6,453 nucleotides of DNA from Propionibacteriaceae bacterium (lineage in GTDB: Bacteria; Actinomycetota; Actinomycetes; Propionibacteriales; Propionibacteriaceae), in assembly GCA_031287505.1 (NCBI GenBank), contig JAITSW010000029.1:1-6453 (forward strand). Direction: 5' to 3'. A program made the translations under genes and the position numbers. Below the pieces are notes generated by a model that saw nothing but the letters and a program-made list of their open reading frames with translations, searched no databases and was not told the origin of the DNA. The first letter of the stretch is position 1. Each line of letters begins with the position of its first letter. This document shows, piece after piece, positions 1 through 6,181 of the stretch.

Positions 1-141
1 GCTCACCTGGTAGCCGGCGGCGGCGACGGAATATGCCCAATCTCGCAAGCTCCACGGCGTTGAGGTGAAACCATGGCAGAACAGCACACCCACGTCTGAT
101 TTGCCGAGGTGGATCGGTCGGGCATATTCGGGAAAATCCAT
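1..141 (-). CDS. Alpha/beta hydrolase (esterase/lipase-like), N-terminal 47 residues; rest lies beyond the left edge
   Basis: Partial gene read leftwards from the ATG at 141 (complement of 139-141) to the window edge. The 47 visible residues begin MDFPEYARPI. They continue into a hydrophobic strand (GVLFC, residues 18-22), the motif HGFTSTP (23-29), and a helix ending in AAAGYQV. This matches the start of the carboxylesterase/monoacylglycerol-lipase branch of the alpha/beta hydrolase fold, in which the residues after the first long strand (HGF) form the oxyanion hole. The catalytic Ser, Asp and His lie outside the window, so activity cannot be judged. An in-frame stop lies upstream and I found no other ATG, GTG or TTG start between it and 141. 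The ribosome binding site is weak (GGG just upstream), so a leaderless or short-leader transcript is possible. It is divergent from the acyltransferase gene, and the pairing suggests acyl-ester or lysolipid turnover, which is inference. Confidence 0.82.
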   Translation of the reverse strand, partial: MDFPEYARPIHLGKSDVGVLFCHGFTSTPWSLRDWAYSVAAAGYQVS

Positions 142-159
142 AACCCAATAGTAGGAGAG

Positions 160-172
160 CTTTGCAGCAAAG
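160..172. repeat. Perfect 13-base palindrome, possible operator or 5'-UTR hairpin
   Basis: CTTTGC at 160-165 and GCAAAG at 167-172 are exact reverse complements around a single central A. The palindrome ends 19 bases before the start codon of the minus-strand hydrolase. That position suits a repressor half-site pair, or a small structure in the leader of that transcript. A one-base loop makes a stable RNA hairpin unlikely unless the inner pairs open, so a DNA-level operator is the better guess. No known regulator is recognised. Confidence 0.35.
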
Positions 173-181
173 GGCTGTAAG

Positions 182-228
182 TACCCTCTCCGGGATGGTC
201 ATTGGTGCCGATTGCCGCTTGGAGGGTA
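182..228. repeat. Inverted repeat TACCCTC / GAGGGTA with 33-base spacer
   Basis: TACCCTC at 182-188 is the exact reverse complement of GAGGGTA at 222-228. The right arm abuts the AT-rich patch proposed as the acyltransferase -10 element. It may be a pair of operator half-sites or a loose stem. Seven matching bases over this distance could also arise by chance. Confidence 0.22.
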
Positions 229-263
229 ATAATTAGCAGGGCAAAAGACGCAGATTGGGAAAC

Positions 264-1094
264 ATGGGTAGAGAAATAGTCAAAAGCAGTGCGGGGGCGA
301 CTCCCTCTTATCGCTTCCTCAAAAGCGTGATCGTCGTGCCGATCATCAAGCTTTTGTGGCACGCAAAGATCACCGGATCCCAAAACATCCCGCCGACGGG
401 CGGCATCGTCTTGGCGGGCAACCACATCGCCGCCATGGATGCCGTCGTCCTAGCCGGAATGATCAACCGCCCGGTGGCCTACCCCGGCAAGCCGGAGCTG
501 TTCTTGGGAGAGCGGGGATTGGGCTCTAGGATCGTGGCTTGGCTTGCACACCACACCGGGCAGATTGCCTTAGACCGCTCTGGTGGAGCGGCCTCGACGG
601 CAGCATTCGCCCCACTCCAAAAGCGTTTAAACGATGGCGGGGTGATCGGCATTTATCCAGAAGGCACACGCTCGCCAGATGGCCGCATGTATCGCGGCAA
701 GACGGGGGTGGCGCGCATCGCGCTGGCTGCAAATGTCCCAATCGTCCCGGTCGCGGCGTTCCACACAAAGGAATTCAAGTCTCGGGTGGGCATCCCGTGG
801 GTGGCCAATCCCCGCATTGTGGTGGGGAAGCCGCTCCACTTTCCGCAATATGCCGGGCGCGTGAATGATTACCAGGTGTTGCGCTGGGTTACCGATTCGG
901 TGATGAGGGCGGTGCAAGAACTCTCCGAACAAGAGTTTGTGGACGTTTACGCCTCGCAGGTCAAGTACTCGGCCGTCAGCGCTGCGGAGGTTGAGGCGGC
1001 GAAGAAGCCTTATCCTGGTTTTGGCACCGTTGCCCCGCCGGAAAACCCAAAAGAGCCCGACGGGGAAATACAAACCTCGGATATGGAGAGCTGA
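264..1094 (+). CDS. plsC: 1-acyl-sn-glycerol-3-phosphate acyltransferase family protein (PlsC-like)
   Basis: A 276-residue member of the PlsC/LPLAT family, which moves an acyl group from acyl-CoA or acyl-ACP to the sn-2 position of lysophosphatidic acid, giving phosphatidic acid at the inner membrane face. The family blocks occur in order. The HX4D catalytic motif is NHIAAMD (His54, Asp59). Block II is GQIALDR (99-105). The phosphate-binding block III is YPEGTRS (131-137). Block IV is VPIVPVA (158-164). A hydrophobic stretch at about 21-32 (SVIVVPIIKLLW) may associate with the membrane. The start is uncertain: ATG at 264 is preferred because conserved sequence begins well after it, but an in-frame TTG at 255 would add three residues, and neither has a strong ribosome binding site. 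The acidic, proline-rich tail after about residue 245 looks non-conserved. It is the first gene of a likely operon, ending 4 bases before aroG. Exact acyl acceptor is not readable; other LPLAT specificities are possible. Confidence 0.9.
   Translation: MGREIVKSSAGATPSYRFLKSVIVVPIIKLLWHAKITGSQNIPPTGGIVLAGNHIAAMDAVVLAGMINRPVAYPGKPELFLGERGLGSRIVAWLAHHTGQIALDRSGGAASTAAFAPLQKRLNDGGVIGIYPEGTRSPDGRMYRGKTGVARIALAANVPIVPVAAFHTKEFKSRVGIPWVANPRIVVGKPLHFPQYAGRVNDYQVLRWVTDSVMRAVQELSEQEFVDVYASQVKYSAVSAAEVEAAKKPYPGFGTVAPPENPKEPDGEIQTSDMES
1085..1090 (+). promoter_or_regulatory. Ribosome binding site supporting the GTG start of aroG
   Basis: GGAGAG lies inside the last codons of the acyltransferase gene, 8 bases before the GTG at 1099. 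This favours that start over the later in-frame GTG at 1123 and fits translation coupled to the upstream gene. Confidence 0.6.
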
Positions 1095-1098
1095 TTAG

Positions 1099-2511
1099 GT
1101 GTATCGGCGTATTCTGGCCGTTGTGGAAAACCAGATTCCCCCGTTGGCAGAGCTTCACGCGCTAAACCCGGCGCAGCAGCCCAGCTATCCCGATCCTTCT
1201 AAGCTGGTGGCGGTTGCCAAAGAGTTGCGCTCGCGCCCGCCGCTGGTTTTCGCCGGCGAGTGTGACGCCTTGCGCGCGCAAATTGCCAACGTGGCTGCCG
1301 GACGGGCCTTTTTACTGCAAGGTGGAGACTGCGCCGAAACCTTTGCCGCGGTTTCGGCGGTCGAATTGCGCGCCAAGCTGCGGGTCTTGCTCTCTATGTC
1401 GGTGGTGCTCACCTATGCCGCGCAGTTGCCGGTGGTCAAAGTCGGGCGCATTGCCGGACAATATGCCAAACCGCGCAGCAAAGACACCGAGACCCGGGAC
1501 GGGGTGACGCTTCCCGCCTATCGCGGGGACGCCGTCAATTCGCTGGAATTCACGCTGGCCGCCCGCACCCCCGATCCCGAACGGCTGGTCGAGGCGTACA
1601 ACCGTTCCGCCGCCACCTTGAATCTGCTGCGGGCCTTCACCAAAGGCGGCTTCGCCGACTTGCGGGCAGTGCACACTTGGAATGCTGATTTCGTCCGCAA
1701 TTCGAACGTGGAAGAACGCTACGAGAAGCTTTCGGCGGAGATAGAGCGGGCCTTGGCGTTCATGGTGGCCTGCGGGGTGGTGGACGAGAATTTCCGCACG
1801 GTGGATTTTTACGCCAGCCATGAGGCGCTGCTTTTGGAGTATGAGCATTCGCTCACCCGCATCGATTCGCGCACCGGAACCCCGTATAACACTTCGGCTC
1901 ATATGGTGTGGATAGGCGACCGCACCCGGCAGGTTGGCGGGGCGCACGTAGAGTTTATGAGCAAGTTGCGCAACCCGGTCGGGGTGAAAATTGGGCCCGG
2001 TATTTCGGTGTCCGACGCGCTGGCGCTGCTCGACAAACTCGACCCAAGTTGCGAAGCCGGACGGGTGACGGTGATTTCGCGTATGGGAGCCGACAAGGTT
2101 CGGGACCTGCTTCCGCCCATCGTTCAAGCTGTTGAGGACAGCGGACGGAAGGTGGCCTGGGTTTGCGACCCAATGCATGGCAACACCTTTGCCACTGCCA
2201 ACGGCTATAAGACGCGGGCGTTCTCGCAAGTTGTAGACGAAGTCAATGGTTTCTTTGACGTGCATGACGAACTGGGCACCTGGCCTGGTGGTGTCCACAT
2301 TGAACTCACCGGCTCTGATGTCACCGAATGCGTTGGCGGCGTAGACGAGCTCAATGAGGCTGATCTGGGCAGCCGTTACGAAAGCGCCTGCGATCCGCGG
2401 ATGAACCGCAACCAGTCGCTAGAACTTGCCTTTACCGTCGCCGAACGGCTCTCTGAGGGTCGTTCGAAGCGAGTTAACCAATTCCAAATTTTCAATGCCG
2501 AAGACTTCTAG
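1099..2511 (+). CDS. aroG: Class II 3-deoxy-D-arabino-heptulosonate 7-phosphate (DAHP) synthase
   Basis: Catalyses the first shikimate-pathway step, phosphoenolpyruvate plus erythrose 4-phosphate to DAHP, in the cytosol. The 470-residue protein is a class II (plant/mycobacterial type) enzyme. From memory of the Mycobacterium tuberculosis enzyme, its metal ligands Cys87, His369, Glu411 and Asp441 map here, at a constant offset of 9, to Cys78 (GGDCAET), His360 (DPMHGNT), Glu402 (HIELTG) and Asp432 (CDPRMN). Substrate-binding Lys306 and Arg337 map to Lys297 (GVKIGP) and Arg328 (ISRMG). KPRS (124-127) is also present. The constant offset implies no internal insertion or deletion between those points and an intact active site. 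The N-terminus is about 9 residues shorter, and the C-terminal tail (ending NAEDF) about 17 residues longer, than my recollection of the 462-residue M. tuberculosis protein. Feedback control by aromatic amino acids is known in the family but cannot be read here. It sits between the acyltransferase (4-base gap) and ltaE (9-base gap), probably co-transcribed. Confidence 0.97.
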   Translation: MYRRILAVVENQIPPLAELHALNPAQQPSYPDPSKLVAVAKELRSRPPLVFAGECDALRAQIANVAAGRAFLLQGGDCAETFAAVSAVELRAKLRVLLSMSVVLTYAAQLPVVKVGRIAGQYAKPRSKDTETRDGVTLPAYRGDAVNSLEFTLAARTPDPERLVEAYNRSAATLNLLRAFTKGGFADLRAVHTWNADFVRNSNVEERYEKLSAEIERALAFMVACGVVDENFRTVDFYASHEALLLEYEHSLTRIDSRTGTPYNTSAHMVWIGDRTRQVGGAHVEFMSKLRNPVGVKIGPGISVSDALALLDKLDPSCEAGRVTVISRMGADKVRDLLPPIVQAVEDSGRKVAWVCDPMHGNTFATANGYKTRAFSQVVDEVNGFFDVHDELGTWPGGVHIELTGSDVTECVGGVDELNEADLGSRYESACDPRMNRNQSLELAFTVAERLSEGRSKRVNQFQIFNAEDF

Positions 2512-2520
2512 AAAGACGAA

Positions 2521-3546
2521 ATGATAGATCTGCGTTCTGATACTTTGACGGTTCCCACAGCCGGGATGCGCGCTGCGATGGCACAGGCGCCGGTAGGCGA
2601 TGACGTCTACGCCGAAGATCCGAGCGTGAACGCGCTGCAATATCGGGTTGCCGCCCTCTTTGGCAAAGAGGCCGGGTTGATGACTACCACCGGCTCGCTG
2701 TCCAATCTGCTTGGCATTTATTGCCTGGTAAACCCGGGTGAAGAGATTATCTGCGACATGCAGGCCCACATCGCGCGCGCCGAACTGGGCGCTCACGCGG
2801 CGTTGCACGGGGTGACCATGCGGACCTGGGAATCAAGCGACGGCGTGGTGGACGCCGACGCTGTCGAGCGCCTCATCGCCCCTGATGCCGGATCCCACTT
2901 GGTTTCCACCAAGGCGGTGGAGATCGAAAACACGCACAATTTTGGAGGCGGGACGATTCAGCCGTACGAGAATCTGGTGCGCATTAGCGACCTTTGCCGC
3001 GGCGTGGGCGTCAAATTGCATCTGGACGGAGCCCGCATCTGGAATGCGCACGTTGCCACCGGTGTCCCTTTGGCCGATTATGGAAAGCTCTTCGACACCA
3101 TCTCGGTGTGTTTCTCCAAAGGCCTCGGCGCCCCGATCGGGTCGATGTTGCTTTCGTCGGCTGAGAACATTGCCAAGGCCCGTGCGCAGCGCAAGCGCTT
3201 GGGTGGCGGTTGGCGGCAGGCCGGCGTGCTGGCTGCCGCCGCAGACTATGCGCTCACCCACCAGTTAGTTCGTTTGGCCGACGACCACGACGCTGCCGCC
3301 GCCTTCGCGGCGCAGGTGGCAGCGGTTGTCCCCGAGGCTCTCGACGCGTCCAAGGTGCAGACCAATATCGTGGTGGTAAACACTGGCGGAAAACTCGCGT
3401 CTAGTGTCACTGGTGCGGCAAAAGAGCGGGGTGTTTTGCTCTCGCAGGTCGGGCGGCGAACCGTTAGGGCCGTCACGCATTTGGGTGTTACCGCGCAAGA
3501 GGGTCTTCAAGCGGGCAAGGTCGTTGCCGAGGTTTTGCAAAGCTGA
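2521..3546 (+). CDS. ltaE: Low-specificity L-threonine aldolase (PLP-dependent)
   Basis: A 341-residue fold-type I PLP enzyme that cleaves L-threonine and allo-threonine to glycine and acetaldehyde. The N-terminal signature [10 protein letters not shown] is typical of the family. It is followed by [11 protein letters not shown] (25-35), the MTTTGSLSN cofactor-phosphate region (54-62), His84 in AHIAR (position of the His that stacks on PLP), HLDGAR with Asp169 contacting the pyridine nitrogen, and the Schiff-base lysine Lys200 in [10 protein letters not shown]. All expected catalytic residues are present and the length is normal. The ATG at 2521 lies 9 bases after the aroG stop. Its ribosome binding site is poor (only GAAAGACGAA precedes it), so expression may depend on coupling to aroG. 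The last codons and stop lie in a 31-base sequence that recurs 72 bases downstream. A serine- or phenylserine-type aldolase of the same family cannot be excluded. A role in glycine supply is inference; there is no direct link to aromatic synthesis. Confidence 0.93.
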   Translation: MIDLRSDTLTVPTAGMRAAMAQAPVGDDVYAEDPSVNALQYRVAALFGKEAGLMTTTGSLSNLLGIYCLVNPGEEIICDMQAHIARAELGAHAALHGVTMRTWESSDGVVDADAVERLIAPDAGSHLVSTKAVEIENTHNFGGGTIQPYENLVRISDLCRGVGVKLHLDGARIWNAHVATGVPLADYGKLFDTISVCFSKGLGAPIGSMLLSSAENIAKARAQRKRLGGGWRQAGVLAAAADYALTHQLVRLADDHDAAAAFAAQVAAVVPEALDASKVQTNIVVVNTGGKLASSVTGAAKERGVLLSQVGRRTVRAVTHLGVTAQEGLQAGKVVAEVLQS

Positions 3547-3556
3547 CCGTCCCGAC
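3526..3556 (+). repeat. Direct repeat copy 1, spanning the 3' end and stop of ltaE
   Basis: These 31 bases encode the last ltaE codons (AEVLQS and TGA) plus ten bases after the stop. They recur exactly at 3598-3628. With one mismatch (T3525 against C3597) the match extends to 35 bases on the left side, from 3522. Confidence 0.9.
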
Positions 3557-3597
3557 GAAGTAGTCGACCCCGACGACCACGCTTCCAACCCGGCGTC

Positions 3598-3628
3598 GCC
3601 GAGGTTTTGCAAAGCTGACCGTCCCGAC
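3598..3628 (+). repeat. Direct repeat copy 2, downstream of ltaE
   Basis: An exact second copy of 3526-3556, displaced by 72 bases. The offset is a multiple of three, so the copy keeps the ltaE reading frame and would encode the same AEVLQS-stop ending if the first stop were lost. The 41 bases between the copies do not resemble the sequence upstream of copy 1, so this is not a simple tandem duplication of a 72-base unit. Confidence 0.9.
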
Positions 3629-3642
3629 TCTCCAAAAGGGGG

Positions 3643-3675
3643 TTGAAAGGCCACTTTCTCGTGAGACAATAGAAT
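3643..3675 (+). promoter_or_regulatory. Possible promoter for the aroE-aroK-aroQ-hydrolase run
   Basis: TTGAAA at 3643-3648 matches the -35 consensus at five of six bases. A -10 could be GACAAT at 3665-3670 (16-base spacer, weaker match) or TAGAAT at 3670-3675 (better match, but a long 21-base spacer). The local sequence is clearly more AT-rich than its surroundings and lies 25-60 bases before the aroE start. Which -10 is used is undecided. Confidence 0.4.
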
Positions 3676-3690
3676 TAGTTTTTAGGCTTT

Positions 3691-3696
3691 GGAGGA
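3691..3696 (+). promoter_or_regulatory. Ribosome binding site deciding the TTG start of aroE
   Basis: GGAGGA, the strongest Shine-Dalgarno sequence in the window, lies three bases before the TTG at 3700. No ATG or GTG exists in frame nearby, and the conserved AroE N-terminus begins about five codons later, so the TTG start is well supported. Confidence 0.7.
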
Positions 3697-3699
3697 ACT

Positions 3700-4530
3700 T
3701 TGCCGACTTATCGCGCTGCCGTATTGGGTTCTCCTGTCGCGCATTCTCTTTCCCCAGTCATTCACAATGCCGGCTATTTGGCGGTCGGCTTGTCGGATTG
3801 GGAGTACGGACGGCTGGAGATCGGGACTGCCGAGCTTGGCAGCCTTGTCTCCCGCTTGGATGAGTCTTGGCGTGGTTTGAGTTTGACTAGACCGTTAAAA
3901 TTTGAGGCCTTGCAGGTGGCGGATCGGCTCACCCGCTTGGCTGAGCTCTCCGGGGTGGCAAATACCCTGGTGCGGCTCGAAGACGGCAGCTGGCAGGCCG
4001 ACAATACCGATATCGGCGGTTTCCTAGACGCTTTGGGCGGTGTTGTCAAGGCAAAACACAAGTCGGCCGCTGTCCTAGGTGCCGGAGCCACAGCCCGTTC
4101 AGCCGTCTTGGCTCTTGAGGAGCTTGGAGTCTTAGAGGTGAACGTCTACGTCAGAGATTTGGAAAAAGCCTACGCCCTTGCCGATTGGGCGACTGGCAAG
4201 CTAAAAGTCCAGGTCACCGCCGGCTATTTGAATGATTGGCCGTTAGGCGACGAGCCGATAGTCGTATCCACGCTTCCTGCCGGTGTCGGTTTGGAGTTTC
4301 CCATTTTCACAGACGCTCGGGTGGTCGTCATGGACAGCGTCTATGCCGGCTGGCCAACGCCGTTCGCGCAAGGCGCGTCGGCTAGCGGGGCGCAGGTTGT
4401 GGGCGGCTTCGACCTGTTGGTCAATCAGGCCGTGCGCCAATTCGAGCAGTTCACCAATGTGGAAGCTCCTAAAGAAATTATGCGCAAAGCGGGTTGGGCG
4501 GCATTGCACCCCGATAGCTTCGAGGCATGA
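3700..4530 (+). CDS. aroE: Shikimate dehydrogenase (NADP-dependent)
   Basis: Reversibly reduces 3-dehydroshikimate to shikimate with NADPH, the fourth shikimate-pathway step. The 276-residue protein has the standard two-domain layout. The substrate domain has VLGSPVAHSLSP (8-19), with the two serines (Ser16, Ser18) that bind the shikimate carboxylate. Catalytic Lys67 lies in TRPLK and catalytic Asp104 in DNTDIGG. The nucleotide domain has the glycine-rich loop GAGATARS (127-134). A late LLVNQAVRQFEQF helix carries the conserved Gln. The loop TRPLK usually reads T-M-P-L-K or similar, so an Arg replaces the common hydrophobic residue, but the lysine is kept. Translation starts at TTG behind a strong GGAGGA site. 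Its stop overlaps the aroK start (ATGA), so the two are translationally coupled. It is the first gene of the second run. Paralogues such as quinate/shikimate dehydrogenase YdiB are less likely given the aroK/aroQ context. Confidence 0.95.
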   Translation: MPTYRAAVLGSPVAHSLSPVIHNAGYLAVGLSDWEYGRLEIGTAELGSLVSRLDESWRGLSLTRPLKFEALQVADRLTRLAELSGVANTLVRLEDGSWQADNTDIGGFLDALGGVVKAKHKSAAVLGAGATARSAVLALEELGVLEVNVYVRDLEKAYALADWATGKLKVQVTAGYLNDWPLGDEPIVVSTLPAGVGLEFPIFTDARVVVMDSVYAGWPTPFAQGASASGAQVVGGFDLLVNQAVRQFEQFTNVEAPKEIMRKAGWAALHPDSFEA

Positions 4531-5018
4531 TCGTCCTTATTGGATTCATGGGCGCTGGCAAGACCACCGTCGGTCAGAAACTGGCCAAACGCCTCCGGCT
4601 TCCTTTCATCGACTCTGACGAACTCGTTGAGGCGAAAACTGGGAAATCCATCCCAGAGCTCTTTGACACTGTGGGCGAGTCAGGGTTCCGGGAGATCGAA
4701 GCTGAGGCCGTGGTGGGTGCGCTGGGCGGCGCACAGGGCGTTCTAGCTCTAGGCGGTGGTTCGCTGGCGAGTGATGAGGTGCGGACGGCGCTAGCCTCGC
4801 ACACGGTCATCTGGATCGAGATCGGCTATGCCGAGGCTTTGCGGCGTATTAGCGGTGACGCGAACCGTCCTCTCCTGCAAGGCGCCGACCTGTATGCGCG
4901 GTTCACCGCCCGGCAGAAGGTCTATGAAGCTGCAGCCGATTTGCGGCTGACAGTCGACCACCAAACCTCGTCGCGAGTTGTTGACACGATTAACGAGTTG
5001 TTGTGTTTTAAGCCATAA
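4527..5018 (+). CDS. aroK: Shikimate kinase
   Basis: Phosphorylates shikimate at the 3-hydroxyl using ATP, the fifth pathway step. The 163-residue length is normal for this P-loop kinase. The Walker A loop is GFMGAGKTT (6-14). Asp31 in FIDSDELVE and Arg55 in FREIE are the shikimate-binding residues. The GGG triplet is at 76-78. The lid carries Arg114 in NRPLL, and Arg129 in RQKVYEAA matches the late conserved arginine. All key residues are present. The ATG overlaps the aroE stop by four bases, and GAGG sits just before it. The downstream neighbour is aroQ after 19 bases. In many actinobacteria chorismate synthase (aroC) lies before aroK and dehydroquinate synthase (aroB) after it; here both are missing from these positions. 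Confidence 0.96.
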   Translation: MIVLIGFMGAGKTTVGQKLAKRLRLPFIDSDELVEAKTGKSIPELFDTVGESGFREIEAEAVVGALGGAQGVLALGGGSLASDEVRTALASHTVIWIEIGYAEALRRISGDANRPLLQGADLYARFTARQKVYEAAADLRLTVDHQTSSRVVDTINELLCFKP

Positions 5019-5037
5019 ATACGACAAAGTAGAGCCC

Positions 5038-5475
5038 ATGAGCATTTTGGTAATCAATGGCCCAAATCTAAGCACCCTGGGCACTCGGGAGCCTGAAATC
5101 TATGGCACCACGACTTTGGCGCAGATAGACGCCGGCCTAAAAGCCCAAGGCGAGGCGGCCGGAGTGGCCGTCGAGACCTTCCAAAGCAATCACGAGGGTG
5201 CGATCATCGACCGCATTTTGGCGGCCAAAGACGACGGCACCGGCTTTATCGTCATCAACCCCGGAGCTTTCACGCATACATCAATTGCCATTCGAGACGC
5301 CTTCGCGGCTGCCAGTGTGCCATTTGTCGAATGCCACATCTCCAATGTTCACGCACGGGAGGAATTTCGCAAGAAGTCCTATCTCTCGGATCTGGCTGTG
5401 GGCGTCATCGTCGGCTTTGGCATCTCCGGTTATCGCTACGCCCTCGACTTCGCCATTGCCAAAGTGAAAGGGTAG
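5038..5475 (+). CDS. aroQ: 3-dehydroquinate dehydratase, type II
   Basis: Removes water from 3-dehydroquinate to give 3-dehydroshikimate, the third pathway step. The 145-residue protein is the small dodecameric type II enzyme, unrelated to the Schiff-base type I (AroD). The start motif [17 protein letters not shown] (7-23) holds the catalytic Arg17 and Tyr22. QSNHEG (49-54), NPGAFTHTS with Asn75, and [14 protein letters not shown] with catalytic His100 and Arg111 follow, and GISGYRYAL closes the protein. All are conserved. The usual NLNLLG is NLSTLG here, a minor change next to the flexible active-site loop. ATG at 5038 is chosen because the family begins directly with the ILVINGPN strand; the reading frame is open upstream to 4978 but that stretch overlaps aroK and is not family-like. 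The ribosome binding site is weak, so coupling to aroK is likely. Confidence 0.96.
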   Translation: MSILVINGPNLSTLGTREPEIYGTTTLAQIDAGLKAQGEAAGVAVETFQSNHEGAIIDRILAAKDDGTGFIVINPGAFTHTSIAIRDAFAAASVPFVECHISNVHAREEFRKKSYLSDLAVGVIVGFGISGYRYALDFAIAKVKG

Positions 5476-5502
5476 CGGCACCTGTTGACTTACAAAACTG
5501 AG

Positions 5503-5507
5503 AGGAG
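5503..5507 (+). promoter_or_regulatory. Ribosome binding site for the metallo-hydrolase GTG start
   Basis: AGGAG lies five bases before the GTG at 5513 and fixes this start. The encoded MKISHLGHS is the expected first strand of the family. Confidence 0.7.
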
Positions 5508-5512
5508 ACCCC

Positions 5513-6181
5513 GTGAAGATATCCCATCTGGGCCACTCAGCCGTCTTGGTTGAGATTGCCGACCGGCGAATCTTGGTAGACCCGGGAAATTTTTCTAACG
5601 CTTGGCACAGCCTTGTCGATCTGGACGTCGTCATCGTCACCCACCAGCATCTCGACCACCTTGATCCGCAGTTCTTCCCGGCGCTGTTGGAACGCAATCC
5701 GCAGGCCAAGGTCTGGGTCGAGCCGCAGGTTCTCAAGGCTCACGATCTGCCCGTCGCCAAGGCCTTTGACGCCGACACGTCGTTGCGTATCTCAGGTGTG
5801 CGAATAAGTGCCGTGGGCGGCCAGCATGCGATCATCCACAAAGATATTCCCCGCATCGGAAATGTCGGCTTCCTGCTAGAGGCCGAAGGTGAGCCGACGT
5901 TCTTCCACCCCGGTGATTCGCTGGCGACTATTCCCTCCGGTGTCGATGTGGCAGCCATCCCGGCTTATGGCCCGTGGGCGGCCATGAAAGAGACCATCTG
6001 CTTTGCGCGCCAGGTCGGAGCCCCGCAGGGTTTCCTCGTGCACGAGGGTCTGTTAAACGAACGTGGCTGGGCGCTGGCCTTCAGCCGGATCAATGACATG
6101 ACACCCACCAAGCTCACCGACATTCGGGACGGCCGGGCTTGGGAGCCTTCGGATGTGCGCCAATCTGAGAGTTTGTCTTGA
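5513..6181 (+). CDS. Metallo-beta-lactamase-fold hydrolase (UlaG-like branch), with an unusual C-terminus
   Basis: A 222-residue MBL-fold protein of the UlaG-like group seen widely in actinobacteria. Physiological substrate unknown. It has the N-terminal MKISHLGHS strand and LVDPG (21-25). The main metal-binding motif HQHLDH is at 44-49, with further ligands His105 (GGQHAIIH), Asp135 (HPGD, 132-135) and probably His177 (VHEG). All are intact, so an active two-metal hydrolase is plausible. There is no signal peptide, so it is cytosolic. It follows aroQ by 37 bases in the same direction and may be co-transcribed, without a known role in the shikimate pathway. The last codons, after about DGRAWEP, run antisense to the toxin-gene remnant described separately. 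The final ten or so residues and the stop are therefore probably not ancestral. The core fold ends before that point, so function may be unaffected. Confidence 0.9.
   Translation: MKISHLGHSAVLVEIADRRILVDPGNFSNAWHSLVDLDVVIVTHQHLDHLDPQFFPALLERNPQAKVWVEPQVLKAHDLPVAKAFDADTSLRISGVRISAVGGQHAIIHKDIPRIGNVGFLLEAEGEPTFFHPGDSLATIPSGVDVAAIPAYGPWAAMKETICFARQVGAPQGFLVHEGLLNERGWALAFSRINDMTPTKLTDIRDGRAWEPSDVRQSESLS

Larger units (their letters stand above)
142..263. promoter_or_regulatory. Divergent intergenic region between hydrolase and acyltransferase
   Basis: This 122-base region must hold the start signals for both divergent genes. The most AT-rich patch, TAATAATTA at 227-235, lies about 30 bases before the acyltransferase ATG and could contain its -10 element (AATAAT at 228-233). 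No good -35 lies at the expected distance; the nearest is TTGGTG at 202-207, 20 bases away. On the minus strand TACTAT sits a few bases before the hydrolase ATG. Two inverted repeats lie within the region and are listed separately. The promoter assignments are tentative. Confidence 0.35.
3547..3699 (+). other. Intergenic region between ltaE and aroE
   Basis: This 153-base gap is the longest plus-strand break in the window and separates the two gene runs. It holds the duplicated ltaE end, a possible aroE promoter and the aroE ribosome binding site. I found no convincing terminator: there is no strong stem followed by a T-run. A short inverted repeat, GAAAG / CTTTC around GCCA at 3645-3658, overlaps the proposed -35 element. 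Confidence 0.6.

Noticed and set aside
627..1073. Minus-strand open frame of 148 codons inside the acyltransferase gene
   Set aside because: Antisense shadow of plsC with no family resemblance.
1312..2298. Long open frame of 328 codons on the minus strand inside aroG
   Set aside because: It lies wholly antisense to a clearly conserved enzyme, has no recognisable motif, and is expected from the third-position GC bias of the sense gene.
3526..3628. Two 31-base repeats separated by a 41-base spacer, the size of a CRISPR repeat-spacer-repeat unit
   Set aside because: Copy 1 is the coding end of ltaE including its stop, there are only two copies, the repeat lacks an obvious CRISPR-like stem, and no cas genes are present.
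3404..3646. Plus-strand frame running through both repeat copies and giving a peptide with repeated FCKADRPD
   Set aside because: The repetition only reflects the duplicated DNA. The frame begins inside ltaE out of phase and has no ribosome binding site or known homology.
3645..3658. GAAAG-GCCA-CTTTC as a transcription terminator after ltaE
   Set aside because: The stem is only five mostly A-T pairs and no T-run follows directly, so it would not work as an intrinsic terminator.
4978..5037. Upstream extension of aroQ from a non-ATG start at 4978
   Set aside because: The added residues overlap aroK and are unlike the family, which starts at the ILVINGPN strand.
5485..5490. TTGACT as a -35 element for the metallo-hydrolase gene
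   Set aside because: The expected -10 position falls on the ribosome binding site and start region (around 5508), which has no -10-like sequence.
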